Source of the DNA: Fragilaria crotonensis
Taxonomy: Eukaryota > Bacillariophyta > Fragilariophyceae > Fragilariales > Fragilariaceae
Assembly: GCA_022925895.1 (NCBI GenBank)
Contig: JAKSYS010000333.1
Location: forward strand, 1 to 64,000
Direction: 5' to 3'
DNA: 64,000 nucleotides
Part shown: one piece after another, positions 1-12,412 of the stretch
How the letters are laid out: every line of letters starts with the position of its first letter
Numbering within the stretch: position 1 is the first letter of the stretch
Translations under genes and position numbers: made by a program
Notes under the pieces: model-generated
What the model saw: only the letters and a program-made list of their open reading frames with translations
Told to the model about the DNA's origin: nothing
The model's database searches: none

Positions 1-780
1 AAATACATTTTCCATTTCTGAACAGATCGAACAAACTGGATATGGCATTAACGGAGTACTTGTACATGAAATTGTTGTCCTTTCTACACAACGATTCGTA
101 CCACGTTATACTATACATTGCTGGACACAGTGAAATTTCTTCGGTGTAGCTTTCTACTGCAAAATTTGTACCATGTAGTTTTCTACCGCAAATGCTACGT
201 CAGTACGTAGATTAAAAATAACTATAAACGATTACTTTGAAAATACAGTACGACAATATCAGGTTATTTTAGGTATCCCTATATATAAATTAATTGTGTG
301 CGTGTGTGCGTGCGTGCGTCCGTCTGTTACGGAGTATGACCACTCTGGGGTACTGGATCAAATGAATACTGTCTGAATTTTTTCACTACGGAGCTTCGCC
401 AGGGTTGAGTACTGAAAGTAACAGTAACCAGAAGCTTCGCCAGTATTGGTGCTTGGCCCCCATGAACGCAAATTTTTGATTACAAAGCCATCCCTTACTC
501 AAATAACGTTTTATTAACGGTGGGTGTTTTGGTTTTTGAAAAATAACGCAATTAACGGCGGGTTGCGTCGTGAAGTTGTATTATTGGTGGTCATTGCACA
601 GTACTGTACGCTGGCTGTACTGTAGTCCCTGTTACATTGTACTCCAGTACCTCATACACTCACTCACTATAAGATGTACTCGAGTACTGTACAGTATGGT
701 ACTGTACGCTGTACTGTAGACTCAGTACCTCATACACCTACAGTAATTGTACCGCTCACATAATTCCTTGCTTCAATTCT
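1..780. other. Intergenic, GTAC-rich, no gene seen
   Basis: No supported coding region. Positions 273-352 hold one end of a dispersed repeat described separately. Positions 590-740 are packed with GTAC tetranucleotides (about 12 in 150 bp), mostly inside short self-complementary strings such as AGTACTGTACAGTA. Confidence 0.6.
273..352 (-). repeat. Terminal fragment of dispersed repeat R1
   Basis: This stretch is the reverse complement of the right end of the repeat found at 26785-27247 and 12641-13051. Shared pieces are AAATTAATTGTGTGCG, a run of TGCG/TCCG units, and TTACGGAGTATGACCACTCT. Similarity stops just after GGGGTACTG, so only about 80 bp of the family is present here. Confidence 0.7.
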
Positions 781-849
781 TTCCAATCAGCATATAACCA
801 TTATGTCACACCCAAGTAAACATTCACTATCAACAAAGCCAGCTGCCAT

Positions 850-1575
850 TGCAGCAAGGAAAAGCGTGCCAAACTTCGCAACCTGTCCCAAGAAGAAGGT
901 GGTGACCCTGTAGCTGCCACACAGATGGCCGCCATCACCACCAGGAACCGTGAGCAGAAGAGACAAACACGTCTGGAGCACCTCCAGAGATCTCAAGAAG
1001 GTGACCCTGTTGCTGTCACACAGATGGCCACCATCACCACCAGGAACCGTGAGCAGAAGAGACAAAACGTCTGGAGCGCCTCCAGAGATCTCAAGAAGGT
1101 GACCCTGTTGCTGTCACACAGATGGCTGCCATCACCACTCAGCACCAAGAGAACATGAGACAAACACGTCTGGAGCGCCTCCAGAGATCTCAAGAAGGTG
1201 ACCCTGTTGCTGCCACACAGATGGCTGCCATCACCACTCAGCACCAAGAGCAGATGAGACAAACACGTCTGGAGCGCCTCCAGAGATCTCAAGAAGGTGA
1301 CCCTGTTGCTGCCACACAGATGGCTGCCATCACCACTCAGCACCAAGAGCACATGAGACAAACACGTCTGGAGCCTCCAGAGATCTCAAGAAGGTGACCC
1401 TGTAGCTGCCACACAGATGGCTGCCATCACCACTAGGAACCAAGAGCAGATGAGACAAACACGTCTGGAGCGCCTCCAGAGATCTCAAGAAGGTGACCCT
1501 GTTGCTGCCACACAGATGGCTGCCATCACCACTCAGCACCAAGAGCACATGAGACAAACACGCCAAAGTTGCCAA
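850..1575 (+). repeat. 99-bp tandem repeat (33-residue coding unit), about 7 copies
   Basis: The string CTGCCACACAGATGGC recurs at steps of about 99 bp (for example near 1111, 1210, 1309, 1406 and 1505). Translated on the plus strand each unit reads like RRQTRLERLQRSQEGDP followed by VAATQMAAITT, a charged and probably helical 33-residue repeat. One copy is 2-3 bp short, which shifts the frame. The last copies run in frame into the cysteine-rich start of the Helitron protein (an open frame covers 1417-1770), so the repeats look like part of that protein rather than flanking satellite. Confidence 0.8.
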
Positions 1576-4500
1576 CGCACCAATGGCGCAGCCTATTCAT
1601 CTGCTCCTGCTCCAGCACGTCATGTCCTTGGCCCATGCACAGTTGAATGTCAGGGCTGCTCTGCACTGCATTTTCCAAATGAATCAAGGTCTGAAAGGGG
1701 CTACTTTTCATCTTGCTGTGCCAAGGGCAAGGTATCTCTCCTCCCTCTCGATCCCACACAAATGTGTTGATGGATCTTTTTCATGCACATGAATTGTTCA
1801 TGCCACACATCCGTGCCTACAACTCTGCCTTGAGTTTTGCCTCAATAGGCGCTAATGTGGATGATGCTTTGATTGATAGGAGTTGTGGAATTTATACTTT
1901 TCGCATTCATGGCTCAATGTACCACCGGTTAGGATCATTGCTCCCAGAACCTGGACAGCATCCTGCTTTTGCACAACTCTATTTCTATGACACTAACCAT
2001 GAGGTGGACAATCGTTTACATCATTTGAATACCTTGGACAGGAATACTTTGGTTTTATTGCAGCAAATGATTCAGAATCAAAACCGGCTGTATGGATTAT
2101 TCAAGCAAGCTCTTGATGAGAAACCTTGGCCAGTAATACTGATGGTAATCATGATGTTGAATTGCCTGGCCACAATGTTGCAATGCATATCCTGGATCAA
2201 CCTGAATTGGACAACAGACGGTACAATGCACCAAGTTCCAGTGAGGTAGCTGTGATTCTTCCTGACGAAGGTTCAGGTAACCGTGATATTGAGTATTGCT
2301 TCGTGCTGGAGCAATTCAGTCAATCTCAGAGCTCCATCCCGACTATTCTCCACTGGCATATGTACTCCTTTTTCCAACAGGCTCCCCAAGAGGCTGGCAT
2401 CCTGGCATGATGCAAACTGGTCCAAATTACGACTCCACATTTGACAAGATTAACTTGCCTCATGCATGCTGCATTTCGGCTTTTTACGACCTGCTGCTCA
2501 GTTCTCCAATCACCTTCACTTTGCAGGAAGCTGTTTCACCAATACATTGTGGACTGCTATGCCCAAGTGGAACAAGGCCGTCTTAATTTCATCCGTCTTA
2601 ATCAACCAAGATTGCGTGCTGAACTTTATCAAGGCATTGCAGATGCTGTTGCTGGTGAGGATGTGACAAACACTCGACAGCTGGGGCGAGAATCATTCTG
2701 CCTTCATCTCACATTGGAAGTGCAAGAAACATGCACCAGCTTTGCCAGGATGCATTGGCAATTGTGCGCCGAATGGGCAAGCCAGACCTCTTTATTACAA
2801 TGACAACCAATCCGCAGTGGCCAGAAGTTGTTGAAAACCTTCTTCCTGGCCAAACTGTAAATGACAGACCAGATTTGGTGGCACGAGTGTTCCATCTCAA
2901 ATTTACAGAGATGATGTTTGACCTCCAGAAGCGCTGCTTGGAAGGGTTGTGGCTGCTATCTACACCATCAATTTCAGAAGCGAGGATTGCCACATGCACA
3001 TGTACTGGTCATTTGGCAGAGAATGACAAACCGCACAGAATCTGACATTGACCATATTGTTTCAGCTGAGATCCCAGATGCATTGATAGATCCTGAACTT
3101 TTGCAACTGTGAAGAGGTGTATGTTGCATGGGCCCTGTGGCACCAAAGTTTCCCCCAATCGATGGAAAAATTTGAAGTGTTGTAATAGTTCTACAAAGCC
3201 AGCAGGTGAATGCAAGGACAAGTATCCCGGCCCTTTCAAGATGAGACAACACTCAATGATGATGGATTCCCTCAATATCATCGGCGTGATGATGGAAGGA
3301 CTGTAACTGTTCGAGGAGGAGTTGGACAACCGCTGGGTTGTGCCATATAATTGCCATCTTACCAAGTATGATTGTCATATCAATGTTGAGGTGTGCAATT
3401 CAGTGCAGGCCGTCAAGTACCTCTACAAGTATGTATACAAGGGACACGACCGTGCTGCAGTCCAGATGGGGAAGATGTTGATGAGATCAAGCTCTATCTT
3501 GATGGACGTTATGTCTCTGCATCAGAGGCATGCTGGCGCCTCTTCAGCCTTCGTCTACATTCAGAGAAGCCCAATGTGATGCGCCTAATGTTCCATCTTC
3601 CCAATCAGCAATCAGTGGTTTTGAGGAAAATGAAAATGTTGCTCAAGTGCTTGCAAGAGGACCACCCTGTACACAATTGACTGCCTGGTTGGACCTCAAT
3701 CGGCATGATCAGTATGCTCGCCAGTTCCTTTATCATGACATCCCACAACACTACACATGGAAAAGTGCTGGTGTCGAGAAGTGCTGGGTACACGCTCCAA
3801 TCACCGGCAGACATTCCCCACTGTGTCTCGCCTCTACAGTGCTTCCCCTTCTTCTGGTGAGAGATACTTCCTGCGAAGGATGTTGACTGTAGTGAAAGGT
3901 GCAACAAGCTTTGAAGCTCTGAACCGTTGATGATGTACTTTGTCCAACATTTCAAGATGCCTGTCGTACATTGGGTCTTCTAGATGATGATACTGAGTGG
4001 CATCGAGCCATGCAGGAAGCCACACAGACACTCTCCCCAGCAAGGCTCAGAAGACTTTTGCAATCATCCTCTTCAACTGTGATGTCTCTGACCCAAGGTC
4101 ACTCTATGACTCTCACTGGGCTGCCCTGTCAGAAGACTATGCACACCGTCAACCCAGCCTTAGTGAACAACACCTGCAGGACCTCCTTGTGCGTAAACTT
4201 GATGCCCTTCTGGGGATAATGCACAGCCGTTCTGTATTCGAATGGATACCATCCCTCCGCACACTTCTGGTTGAGGAGCATGGGAGTGCCATGGACAACA
4301 ATTCAGTCAACCATTTGTTAGAATTGCAGCTGTCATCATCCAACACTGATATTCAACAGCAGCTGGATCGCCTCCCTCTCCTGAATCTTGAACAGCGTGC
4401 TATTTTTGATGCTGTACTTGCTTCTGTGAACAACAATGCTGGTACTGAAAATCAGAAAAATGTTTATTTTGTTGATGGACCTGCAGGCTCAGGTAAGACG

Positions 4501-5797
4501 GAGTTGTTCAGGATGATCCTTGCCAAGGTGCGCAGTGAAGGAAGGTTGCCCTTGCAACGGCCATATCAGGCATTGCTGCCTCAAACTTTGCCCCTTTGGG
4601 CGTACTCTGCACTATATATCCGGGCTTCCAATTCAATTATATGAAACATCCATGTGCAACCTATCAAAGAGAAGGCAGAAGTTATGAAGGTTGCAAGATT
4701 TTGATCATTGATGAGATCACAATGCTTAAGGGTGTTGGTCTTGATGTTCTTTCACAGTCTCTTTGTGATTTACTTGAACGTAATGATGCTCCATTTGGTG
4801 GCTTGGTTGTCGTCATGGGTGGTGACTTTCGTCAAGTGCTTCCCATACTACGCCATGCTGGAAGAGCTACCACTGTGCATTCAACTGTCCTACAATCCAA
4901 AGTCTGGCAAACATCATCTGTGAATGTAATGCAACTCTCTGAAAATATGCGATTGCGAATGGACTTACAGAACACAAATGCTAACCCAGAGTTCCAAGAA
5001 GTACTTTCCCATTTTGCATCTTTCCTGTTGAGGATCGGCGAGGATATGGAGCCTTCCCCAATAAATCTACCATCTTATATATTCCAGCCTCAGGATACAA
5101 GCGAACTGGTTGAGCATGTGTTTGATGATTTTTCTTCCAATGAACCAGCCTATTGGTCTGAGCGTGCTATTCTATGTCCTAAAAACAAAGATGTTCAAAG
5201 AATCAATGATATGGTAACCTCAAGGCTACCTCATGATGAACATGTGTTTCTCAGTATTGACAACATCATATCTGAGGAACCTAATGATCCTGCACATACC
5301 CTCTATCCTCCTGAATTCCTGAACTCTTTGGAGCTATCTGGCCTTCCACCACATTGCCTCACTCTGAAAAAGGCATGTTGGTCATGCTGCTCGAAACCTA
5401 TCAAGCACACTCAGCAATGGCACCCGTCATTGTTCGCCGTATCTCACAGTCTGTCCTCCAGTGTTTGATTCCTACCACTGCAGAAATTGTGGACATACCA
5501 CGGATTGCTCTCCTATCACCTCAAGATGAGCTGCCATTTGTCTTCAAACGCGTCAGTTTCAGTTCAACCAGCATATGCAATGACGATCAACAAGAGTCAA
5601 GGTCAAACATTGCGAAGAGTTGGCATTTTCTTGCCACAAGGTGTATTTGCACATGGCCAGCTTTACGTTGCTCTCTCAGAGTTCGTAACCCACATGATCT
5701 TTTCATATTTACTGATGGTCATCTTCTGCACAACATTGTTTATAAGGAGGTCCTGATATCAAAACTGTGCCCTCAGTATCATCAACAGGATTTGTAA
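1417..5797 (+). pseudogene. Helitron Rep/helicase protein, broken across frames
   Basis: Helitron proteins nick and unwind DNA for rolling-circle transposition. Visible in order: a CC..GKV cysteine motif (about 1700-1740); the segment IRAYNSALSFASIGANVDD with IHGSMYHRLGSLLPEP (1800-1960); LFITMTTNPQWPE (2785-2825); the HUH motif in RGLPHAHVLVIW (about 2979-3014), which supplies metal ligands; and the catalytic tyrosine region KYLYKYVYKGHD (3415-3450). The PIF1 helicase follows: Walker A GPAGSGKT (4479-4502), Walker B ILIIDEI (4699-4719), GGDFRQVLP (4822-4848) and the C-terminal motif [12 protein letters not shown] (about 5587-5625). The reading frame changes many times, notably between the Rep pieces and after Walker A, so it is not a functional gene as read. 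Confidence 0.85.
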
Positions 5798-6034
5798 ACA
5801 ACTTCAATACTGTGTATTTTGGCAATCTAAATTAGCAAATTTCTATGAATTTGTCACTTTTTCCTCATCTAATTGTGTTGTAAAACACATCATTTGCAAC
5901 ACGCTTGCCACTACACACAACCGTGCACAACCCATACCGTACATGTATTCCAAAAGTCCGACCGATTGGGAGGCGTGGGTTTCGTTTTTACCGTACGTAT
6001 TCCAAAGTCCGACCAATTGGGAGGCACCCACTAG

Positions 6035-7840
6035 TTATATAATAATAATAATTCCAACAGCATCTATTGGCATCTAAACCCCGGTGTGTCTAGGGTACGG
6101 AGCAACTCTACTCATAACTTGGTATTCATGCAACTCGAGACTGGAACATGCCCTAAATTTACGGCTTCGAGTGGCCGAAACCTACCGTAGCATTCCATCA
6201 TGCCAGTACCAGTACTGAGTAAAAGATCGTTCCTGGTAGGTAGTACTCGAGTACTCCAGTACATAGGGTACCATGAAGATTCGTCAGGGCGCATAGACAA
6301 TAGACAATACTGTACTCGAGTACCATACTGAGTAGACACCTCCGTACATGTAGTACGCAGTATGCATACGCGTGAAGACACCAGTTGTTTATGTACATGG
6401 TAACGATATCTACCTCGCACCTTTTGTTGTACCACGTACCCAGTAACGCTTGCACGCTCGCACGTCGCCCATAAGCAATACCAGGTATGCATACCAGTAC
6501 TAATTGCCTGGTACGATGTACGGTACAAAGTACAAGTCGTATGCATTATGCATGCATGCATCCCTCGATGTCTGCCTGCTGCCTGGTCGCCACAAGTACT
6601 TGTATGCACATACCAGTACTGTACTCAGTACTCATACCATAGAATGTTAACAATACTGAGAACACGCAGACCAAACCACTGCAGGTTCAAGTACGGTGAA
6701 TTGAAAATTCCAGGATTATTTACACGTTGTTCTTTCAGCTTCCACACGACAGAAAATCATGTGCGAACACTGCATAACCGAATTTTGGACTGTTTCGTTA
6801 CACCACTCATGCTTTCACTCCACACCACTAACAACAACATCTCTTTGAAAGTCCTATACAACCATGGCGTCTCTGATCTGGACCTCAGTATGGTTCTTCC
6901 TCTGTTCGAATTGATGGTCACTTTGATATTGGTCATTCCCGTCCCTCGCAAGATTCGCAATGCGATAACGCGTCAGATCAACCGCTTGGACTTGGGCAAT
7001 CGTTTGGGGAAGGTCATCATCTTCATCAGGATAGCCTTATCCTTGGCTCTCCTGAATCCATTTCGTCAGTTCAGTATATTTCAACCAAGGAACTCGAGCA
7101 CACAACCCCAGAACATGACCGCATCGTACATGATTTGATGAAGCAACGCAAGTTTAGGAGTGAACGAAATCTTTATTTAGCCGGTTTTCATTGACTCTGT
7201 TGTTTGTTATTGTGCGGATTCTGCAACTGATGCAAGAGTCGAATGGGAAGCGCAAGTTGACGCGCTAACGAAGGCAGTTGCAAGCGAACAACAACAGCAA
7301 GTCCAAAGTCAGGAGTGGAATTGACAAGCATGAAGCCAACACAAATGAAGAAAAAGATTGAGAGACGCATTTACAAATTACCTCCTATTTCAGAGTTCAC
7401 AATTGCAGGGCATTGGGTAGTTGACAGTTTGCACTCTGTGATTAGCATGAGGTCAGGGCAACAACAAGGACCTGGAAGATTCGCTCAATTCATGTACTGT
7501 AGTGTACATCACGGGCGACATCGATGCATGGTGTATGGGCACCAACACTACAGGTACGATGTACCAGGTACCACATAAAAATGGCTTGGAACCAATAGTT
7601 TCACAAGTTTTATTTAGAATACCTGGCATACTAGAAGTAACTAGGAAATATAATAACGCAGGATGTTGGGTCCGGTACAGAATGTACGCACGCGACGACA
7701 CTGCAAAATACGTCTGACAGGACTGTTCACGGCGGACAATTGTACATGTACATGTATGTGCATATGGCAAGTGCCTAATAACTACTAGCTAGTGCCCACT
7801 ACACGATGGACGAGATTTTACCATGTCCTTCCCAACTCAA
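6035..7840. other. Repeat-derived intergenic DNA with a weak gene remnant
   Basis: GTAC-rich DNA fills 6200-6640. Between about 6880 and 7350 the plus strand has pieces of coding-like sequence (for example SPESISSVQYISTKELEHTT and EHDRIVHDLMKQRKF, then RVEWEAQVDALTKAV) interrupted by stops. No family was recognised. At 7569 there is TACCACATAAAAATGGC, which resembles the end of the inverted-repeat element at 47580-48178. Confidence 0.35.
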
Positions 7841-7849
7841 CATCTGTCC

Positions 7850-8550
7850 ACTTGCATTATTTCACTACATATTGGACCACAAGTCCATCAATTCTTGTTC
7901 AATTCAAAATTTGAAACAGATCTGAAATTGAGAAGTACCCCGAAACTTTTCGCCAACTCAGATTGTTCGCAACGCCACTGCTTCAAAATTTGTTTGCAAT
8001 GATGTCGCATAATGTGGCATCCGGACTCTATTTCTGCACCACATTTCGGACCACAAGTCCATCAATTCTGGTCCAAATGACAAATTTGAAACAGATCAAG
8101 ATGGAGATCACCCCGAAACTTTCTGCCAACTCAGATTGTTCGCAACGCTATTTCTTCAAAATTCGTTTGCGATGATATCACACCATTGTTGCATCCGGAC
8201 TCTATTTCTGCACCACATATCGGACCACAAGTCCATCAATTCTGGTCCAAATGACAAATTTGAAACAGATCCGAGATCTGGAGATCACCCGAAACTTTCT
8301 GCCAACTCAGATTGTTCGCAACGCCATTTCTTCAAAATTCGTTTGCGATGATATCACACCAGAGTTGCATCCGGACTCTATTTCTGCACCACATATCGGA
8401 CCACAAGTCCATCAATTCTGGTCCAAATGACAAATTTGAAACAGATCCGAGATCGAGAGAGCACCCCACAACTTTCTGTTAACTCAGATTGTTCGCAATG
8501 CCATTGCTTCAAATTCGTTTGCGATGATATCGCACCAGTGTGGCATCCAG
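7850..8550 (+). repeat. Satellite-like tandem repeat, about 174-bp period, 4 copies
   Basis: CCACAAGTCCATCAATTC occurs at 7877, 8051, 8224 and 8401, giving steps of 174, 173 and 177 bp. Each unit also contains AACTTTCTGCCAACTCAGAT, a TTCGCAACGCCA string and a GCATCCGGACTCTATTTCTG string. The first unit is the most diverged. Short open frames here are by-products of the repeat. Confidence 0.9.
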
Positions 8551-8704
8551 AATGATCGTCCAAACTCCAAACATCCATATCTGGAAACGAGTAGCCTCCA
8601 TTCTTTGTGCATCATCCTCCTTCTTGTCTGGAGCAAGAAGCCACTTTTCTTGAATTCTTGTCTTGTAGGAGGCGGAGGTGGATTCGCATGCAGTTGTTGG
8701 TGGT

Positions 8705-8740
8705 GTCGTTGTTGTTGTTGTTGTTGTTGTTATTGTTGCT
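8705..8740 (+). repeat. GTT trinucleotide microsatellite
   Basis: A nearly pure run of GTT units, with one C and one A interruption. It produces meaningless poly-asparagine or poly-cysteine open frames on both strands. Confidence 0.9.
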
Positions 8741-9034
8741 TGTACATGTATGTGCTCCGAAGTACCCGGAGAACTTAGAAGTACCACCGAGAGAGTGTCT
8801 TTCGAGTAACGTTCTACTTAGATCAGAAGTAACATTTCTGTACCATTTTTGAGTACCCACAGCGTTACCGGATCATCAAAAATACCATTCAACTATGTAG
8901 GAATTACGCGTGAAGGTACTGCTGTCCTCAGAGGGTATTTTAGATTTGCGTAGAGCGTCTCGTTGCACTTAGTATCAGTCAGTGAAAATCTACCAGCGTA
9001 ACGTTACTTTAGTAACGTTTATGATCTAATACTC

Positions 9035-9134
9035 TAGTAAGTGGGTTCCTCACAACTGATCGGAGTATGATATACACTACAAGTCTACAGGATACAGGAC
9101 GCACAGTACCCAAAACTGGTCATACTCCGTGTAT
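9035..9134 (+). repeat. Dispersed repeat R1, left part of a split copy
   Basis: This aligns with the left part of the unbroken copy at 26785 onward: a GTGGG.ACCTCACA string, then TGATCGGAGT, then GTCTAC with a GGA(C/T) motif, CACAGTACCC, and a GGTC.TACTCCGT string. The alignment stops close to 9132, where the Harbinger element begins, and resumes at 12641. Overall similarity looks like about 75-80 percent, judged by eye. Confidence 0.65.
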
Positions 9135-9174
9135 CAGATATTATAGCGAAACAAATTTTTGAAGTTTCCCAGTT

Positions 9175-9218
9175 TCGAACATTCATAACCCATTGTCTAT
9201 TAGGTTATGAATGTTCGA
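9175..9218. repeat. Sub-terminal palindrome of the Harbinger element
   Basis: TCGAACATTCATAACC (9175-9190) and its exact reverse complement (9203-9218) flank a 12-bp spacer. The same arms occur near the right end of the element at 12483-12499 and 12576-12593, there in inverted orientation about 80 bp apart. Confidence 0.9.
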
Positions 9219-9559
9219 TTTTGTTTCGATCTCGCCTTTGATTATACAGCAAACTGCAAACATCGAAGTTTTGAAGTTTCGAATATCGACACTCGCGCGA
9301 ATTTCACATCCGCATGTTTGCGAAGATTCCAGCAACGTAGTAGTGGCTGGGTCGAAACTGCATCGTATGAGCACCAAGACGATCCAGCTTCAGGAGGAGG
9401 TACTTTCAGTACCTCTTATTGTTCTCATGCTGGTGGATTTGTTCATCACCAGTCAGCACCAGAAACCAGGCCACGGCATCGAGCATGAGCACAATTTCCC
9501 CTCCAGCACTACTAGTATAAGTGTTGCTGTCAGTCTGCTGCGTTGGCAGCAGCAAAAGT

Positions 9560-10650
9560 AGTTCAGTGGCGCCAGGACAACAAGAACGACCTTTTAGCCC
9601 TCGTCGTCGTCGAGTTCGAGCAATTGGTGCTCACCAGCGCTCCCGAAACCAAGTGAAGATATCTACCAGCAGCTTGGACCACAACTTCAGAAAGCATACC
9701 GGATGAAGTATCATTCTTGTAGGCTTGCAAAAACTTCGAGATGGGATCATTCGATTTTCGCTTGTCAAGAAGAGGAGAAATCATTATCATACTACTTCTA
9801 GTATGCACAAAGAACTATCGGTATGTTCCCGGCCCGATAACTCCATCTGTTCAACTTGCTTGTGCGCCGCTATTTTGCCGGTGGTTCCCCCTATGATATA
9901 ATGACTTCATTGTGGGTACACTGACATGATGAATGCTGTCTGGTATGTTGTCGATGCAATCAATGCACACCGTGATTTTCGAATCTCGTATCCATCTGAC
10001 CATGACAAACAGCGAGCGATGCAGAGAAATTCGAATGAAATCTGGTGCAGGCTTTGACTGTTGCGCTGGGGCGATTGTGGAATCCTTGTTGTGGATACAC
10101 AAACCTACGAATGCTGATTGTGCCAACGCCGGATGCAGCCCAGGTAAATTCTTTGTGGACGCAAGCATAATTTGGACTCAATGTAAGCAGTTTGATTCCG
10201 AGGTAAATTCTTAGATATGTCGATCATATATCTGGATCTACCTCTGATTGTTTGGCGTTTGAAGGGATGTCTCTTTTGCGATTGGAGAATGGTCTTCTTG
10301 CGCCAGGCCTGTGTCTGTTGGAGACAATGCTTACCTCAACTCAATCTTCATGGCAACGCCATATTCTGGAGTCTCATGGCAGCAGGACGCTTAAATTTTA
10401 TATTTTACAGGTTCGAATCCAGATTAGTGTGCGTTCGGTATGTTTACTCACCGGTGGGCAATCCTTCGCAGCGCTATTCCAATGCGTGTCTCTGAAGAAG
10501 ATAGTCGCTCTTGTGATCGCTCTTGCAAAGCTTCACAACTTTGTATTGACAAAGAAGCGCATGCTCCACCTTCAAGTGCACTGATGAGCCAGAACCGAGA
10601 TGCAGAGGCATTCCCATTGAGACTGTAACAACAAGCACCGGAACTCGAGT
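9560..10650 (+). pseudogene. HARBI1-like (PIF/Harbinger) DDE transposase remnant
   Basis: PIF/Harbinger transposases cut and join element ends with a DDE active site. Reading across frames, the family landmarks appear in order: LGPQLQKAYRMKYHSF (about 9670-9717); PITPSVQLACA then RYFAGGSPYDIMTSLWV (about 9838-9920); NAVWYVVDAINAHRDF (about 9930-9980); CCAGAI near 10060, the site of the first catalytic Asp, which reads as Val here; GSTSDCLAFEGMSLL (about 10230-10275) with the second Asp; then LTGGQSF/RWAILRSAIPMRVS and ALVIALAKLHNFVLTK (10440-10555). Each piece is in a different frame or ends in a stop, so several indels have accumulated. It is clearly dead as read. Confidence 0.75.
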
Positions 10651-11282
10651 TCTCTTTCCACGTCAACTCATAGATGGAGGTTTGCACTTTGATGACATTG
10701 ATCGACAATCCCGTCGCCGTAGAATACGCCAATACCGGGCACAAGCGTTGCCATCAACCGCTGCCTTGACTATTTGCATAACAAGGTTGCGAGCAAATCT
10801 AACGTCCGGTGCCAGGAGCACTCGTCGTCATTCTAGAATTCCTAAAATAAGCAACGACATCTACTACTTACTAGCTAGTGTCAATGTGTCCAGTGTCCGC
10901 CTTGCTTGTTTGGTAGCTAGTACTGGTGTATCATGACTTTAGTATCAAAGGAGTCCGCAGGTCCTCGGAGTTCCATTCGGCTTATTGGTGTTGTGATCAA
11001 CGGTTCTTCTAGCGATTCAATTTCTCGTGCAATTTGTTGGGCTTCTTCCAGGTAGAATCAGGCCGAGCACTGTTCAGGTCATCAGACTCAGCATACATTC
11101 TTCGATATCTACGTGCCTCGTCTTGAAGCTCTGAAATACGACGACGGACCTGACGATCATCTTCCGCTTTGGAAAGGAAACGAATTGACTGTGAGAGATC
11201 AAAAATGTCGTCTCGATACGGTGCTGTTGGTTGTTCTCTTTGACGTCGTCGTCAGGTGCCTTGGTTGGTGCTGCTTGTTGCA

Positions 11283-12412
11283 CTAGGAGCTGATGATGCA
11301 TCTGATGCACGCATCATCATCCAGTCTCTGAAGTGCAGACTGCAAAAGCTGGTGACGGTCAGCTACTTCCCAAAAAATAGAGCAATGCGAAGGCTTTCCA
11401 CAGAAAGGCTGCTCGGTTCTGGAGTGCACATTCAGAACGACTCGTTCTTGATGCGATCCGAATCTCACAGACGATGTGTCGAATATGATAAATTTCTGGA
11501 TCATCAGACTCCTCGTCCATCTTGTTCTTCGTCGTCATCAGTGCCAGCATGTCTGCCTCCTTCCTTGCCCTTCTCTCCCAGTTTTGGATGATGCGAAGAA
11601 GGCGACCGAACCGATGCCATAGTATCCTCAACTTTCTGTGGCGTAGCTCGCATCAGTGTCACAACTTGACTGTGGCCACAGTTAGTTGGGACTGAGAAAT
11701 CCTCGTGGCATTCAGATACCGCTGCAATTGGATTAAAATGTTCATCATTCCATCTATCGGCAATAAGCTGAAAAGCAGTTGGAGGTCGTACATCTGAATT
11801 CCGAGCATCAAGTTGGTGGCGAGTTTGTCTCGTATCCGCTCGCCGAAGAAAAGCTGCCTTGATATCATCCTCCGTAAGGCACATAATCAACCGCATGTAT
11901 GGAATGGAACCTCTCCACTGCCCACCAGTTTGATGTGCTTCTTCCTCAGCCTGCTCACGCTGAGCATTCAAAATAATTGCTTTACTCGTTGGCCTCATTT
12001 TTCAGAAACAGAGATATCTTGTTGGTCCACCACAGGGTGTTCTTGGAGCCATTCCACGCACTTCGTCAGACTCCAGTTTGCAGGCTTATGCTGCTGGTGG
12101 ACCCGATCTGCAGTAGTAGACATAAGCTTGCTGCCGAACTATCTCCTCTGCATACTCCGTCCTCGCTGGCTTGATGTCTCGCTTCTTTATACCACTCCAT
12201 GGCTCAACATCAAGATCAAGCACCGGGGTACCTCCATCGTCTACCAACCCAATACACATCAAAAACAGATGCTTCTTGCTGTTATTGTTCTCGACATAAG
12301 CCCTTTGAGCATTTGATATGATGATGCTTTCATCCTCCTCCTCAAGTTGACCATCGTCACAGTCATCATCTACTGACTCATCGTCATGCTGAGGAAGGAT
12401 CACCTCGCTCAT
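11283..12412 (-). pseudogene. Harbinger partner gene (Myb/SANT-like candidate), broken
   Basis: Minus-strand coding pieces run from an ATG at 12412: an acidic N-terminus (DDESVDDDCDDGQLEEEDES), LFLMCIGLVDDGGTPVLDLD, then after frame changes MRPTSKAIILNAQREQAEEE, IPYMRLIMCLTEDDIKAAFL, FQLIADRWNDEHFNPIAAV and near the end IYHIRHIVCEIRIASRT. Harbinger elements encode a second, Myb-like protein that helps bind element ends, and the position here, convergent with the transposase, fits that. The Myb fold itself cannot be confirmed by eye. At least two frame changes separate the pieces. Confidence 0.5.

Larger units (their letters stand above)
850..6034 (+). mobile_element. Helitron (rolling-circle DNA transposon), decayed
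   Basis: The element is recognised from its protein: a cysteine-rich start, a Helitron-like N-terminal domain, an HUH Rep nuclease and a PIF1-type helicase, all in order on the plus strand. The 5' end could not be located. A possible 3' end is CTAG at 6031-6034, preceded by two imperfect copies of TCCAAAGTCCGACCAATTGG (5949-5968 and 6001-6020); Helitrons usually end in CTRR before an A or T, and a T follows here. The choice of ends is tentative. Confidence 0.7.

Noticed and set aside
6112-6609. 165-codon minus-strand open frame
   Set aside because: It is made of GTAC-rich intergenic sequence (Tyr, Cys, Thr, Arg-rich) with no domain.
8509-8860. Open frames with poly-Asn, poly-Thr or poly-Cys
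   Set aside because: They come from the GTT microsatellite read in different frames.
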